From NCBI RefSeq assembly GCF_000297435.1, contig NZ_CAIP01000413.1:1-42401 (forward strand): a DNA stretch of 42,401 nt, written 5' to 3'. Under the pieces are notes generated by a model. That model did not search any database. It saw nothing but the letters and a program-made list of their open reading frames with translations, and was not told the DNA's origin. This document shows positions 41,458 to 42,401 of this stretch, in pieces (position 1 is the first letter of the stretch; each line of letters begins with the position of its first letter). This DNA is from Microcystis sp. T1-4 (GTDB lineage: Bacteria > Cyanobacteriota > Cyanobacteriia > Cyanobacteriales > Microcystaceae). The translations under genes and the position numbers were made by a program.

Positions 41458-41940
41458 ATGGCTGAAACTGGATACAAACAGGTGGTGACACCCTACAATG
41501 ATGATCCGTTCATTGGTCATCTAGCTACCCCCATTTCCGCTTCTGGTTTTACCAAAGCTTTTATTGGTAACTTACCTGCCTATCGTCCCGGTCTAGCTCC
41601 GATTCTGCGCGGTCTAGAAGTGGGTATGGCCCACGGTTATTTCCTCGGTGGTCCCTGGGTTGTCCTGGGTCCCCTGAGAGACTCGGAATACGCTAATCTC
41701 GGCGGCTTAATCCCCGCTTTGGCCATGGTTCTCTTGGCTACGGGTTGTTTAGCTAGTTATGGTCTTGTCTCTTTCCAAGGTAAGGCCGCTAGTGGTGATC
41801 CTCTGCAATCCTCCGAGGGTTGGAGTCAATTCGCCGCTGGTTTCTTTATTGGTGGTATGGGTGGTGCTTTTGTGGCCTATTTCCTCCTAGAAAATCTTGG
41901 TGTCGTTGATGGCATCATGCGCGGGGTTTTTAATCAATAA
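41458..41940 (+). CDS. psaL: Photosystem I reaction centre subunit XI
   Basis: PsaL is a thylakoid membrane subunit needed for trimer formation of photosystem I. The 160-residue protein starts MAETGYKQVVTPYNDDPFIG; the PFIGHLATPIS and NLPAYRPGLAPILRGLEVGMAHGY regions are standard, and three hydrophobic helices follow (about 63-85, 90-110 and 130-152). The ATG at 41458 follows AAGGAGAA; an ATG at 41413 would add 15 polar residues and is less likely. psaI follows 56 bp downstream. Confidence 0.98.
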   Translation: MAETGYKQVVTPYNDDPFIGHLATPISASGFTKAFIGNLPAYRPGLAPILRGLEVGMAHGYFLGGPWVVLGPLRDSEYANLGGLIPALAMVLLATGCLASYGLVSFQGKAASGDPLQSSEGWSQFAAGFFIGGMGGAFVAYFLLENLGVVDGIMRGVFNQ

Positions 41941-41996
41941 TTAACCCTTGTTTTCCCTGTTATCATTTCCTTATTTTTTTACTAGGAGCGTTTGAC

Positions 41997-42113
41997 ATGA
42001 CTGGTGACTACGCAGCTTCTTATCTGCCTTGGATTTTAATCCCGATCGTCTGTTGGTTAATGCCAGCCGTGGTTATGGGGTTGTTATTTATCTATATCGA
42101 GAGTGAATCCTAA
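41997..42113 (+). CDS. psaI: Photosystem I reaction centre subunit VIII
   Basis: The 38-residue product reads MTGDYAASYLPWILIPIVCW, then MPAVVMGLLFIYIE and a short acidic end: a single membrane helix, the usual PsaI. It was found by reading past psaL, being too short for routine ORF calling. AGGAG at 41984-41988 precedes the ATG. PsaI contacts PsaL, and the psaL-psaI gene order is common in cyanobacteria. Confidence 0.95.
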   Translation: MTGDYAASYLPWILIPIVCWLMPAVVMGLLFIYIESES

Positions 42114-42138
42114 TTTAGCTCTAGGATTCCTACAATTA

Positions 42139-42181
42139 AGAGCTTGAAAATTAGCTATTTAATAGTTAGTTTTCAAGCTCT
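42139..42181 (+). terminator. Long hairpin after psaI
   Basis: AGAGCTTGAAAA (42139-42150) pairs with TTTTCAAGCTCT (42170-42181), and the interior continues pairing (TAGCTATT with AATAGTTA), giving a stem of about 20 bp with a tiny loop. ATTTTC follows. It likely ends the psaL-psaI transcript. Confidence 0.75.
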
Positions 42182-42189
42182 ATTTTCTG

Positions 42190-42295
42190 AGGAAAAAGGA
42201 AAAAATTGACCAGATGAAAATGGGTAAAACCCTACACCCCACACCCTGGGGCCAGGGTGCATCCCACATTTGCAGAAATACCGACAATCAGCAAT
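42190..42295 (-). repeat. Partial dispersed repeat B plus repeat tail
   Basis: The minus strand reads GGGTGTGGGGTGTAGGGTTTTACC, split here as GGGTGTGGGG and TGTAGGGTTTTACC, matching parts of 17617-17690 and 34816-34850. 42263-42295 matches 17905-17936 in reverse. Confidence 0.65.
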
Positions 42296-42297
42296 TA

Positions 42298-42401
42298 TAC
42301 TAAATCCGTTGAGTATAGGCTACTTATGAAGATAGGCAAAAGGCACTCATGCAAAAGGCAAAAGGGGGGATAAATAATCAGTCTTTAATAACCGGATTTA
42401 G
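42298..42401 (+). repeat. MITE-like element (copy 4, reaches window end)
   Basis: It starts TACTAAATCCGTTGAGTATA and ends at AATAACCGGATTTAG where the window stops. It carries a small insertion with AAAAGGCA-type repeats relative to 39157-39248. The two ends of the window therefore hold copies of the same element in opposite orientation. Confidence 0.75.

Overview
The window comes from a cyanobacterial chromosome. It ends with the photosystem I genes psaL and psaI, and it carries a CpeS/CpcS-type phycobiliprotein lyase, opcA beside zwf, an EF-hand transaldolase, a plastid-Tic236-like TamB protein and at least eleven copies of the HIP1 octamer GCGATCGC. The many heptamer tandem repeats, MITE-like dispersed repeats, DUF29 and Uma2 genes and IS200/IS605 remnants, with low-to-moderate GC, fit a unicellular Microcystis-like genome best. 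The genus is an inference; the phylum is not in doubt.

Layout. 1-827 is repeat-rich and non-coding. leuS (+) follows, then a minus-strand three-gene cluster: a small coiled-coil membrane protein, a TPR protein and an AAA-type ATPase. Next come cysK (-), a rearranged pseudo-copy of phoH/rplT, a polytopic membrane protein (+), and the rpmI-rplT-phoH cluster (-). tal (+) ends exactly at the right end of an IS200/IS605-type element with an apparently intact tnpB (-) and a broken tnpA (+). thiC (+) follows under a TPP riboswitch, then a phycobiliprotein lyase (-), nadK (+) and a repeat block. The ribonucleotide reductase cluster (all -) reads nrdA, three tandem DUF29 genes, nrdB. Divergent from nrdA is a 997-residue plasmid-type replication protein (CyRepA1-like). 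Then come a GNAT acetyltransferase (-), a 2045-residue TamB-domain protein (-), a DUF3747/SLH envelope protein (+), zwf and opcA (+), a Uma2 nuclease (+), pgk (-), a universal stress protein (+), psaL and psaI (+). No rRNA, tRNA or CRISPR array was seen.

How the genes work together. zwf, opcA and tal serve the oxidative pentose phosphate pathway, and nadK makes the NADP that Zwf reduces. nrdA and nrdB make dNTPs. The neighbouring replication protein would use them, and the shared intergenic region holds two palindromes resembling NrdR boxes. psaL-psaI encode adjacent photosystem I subunits and have a candidate RpaB (HLR1) site upstream.

Most notable points: the possible NrdR link between nrdA and a chromosomal plasmid-type initiator; the uncharacterised ATPase/TPR/coiled-coil operon with a decayed paralogue beside it; an IS right end whose predicted omega-RNA guide would read into tal; the internally deleted phoH copy; and a nine-unit heptamer repeat that runs up to the opcA start codon.
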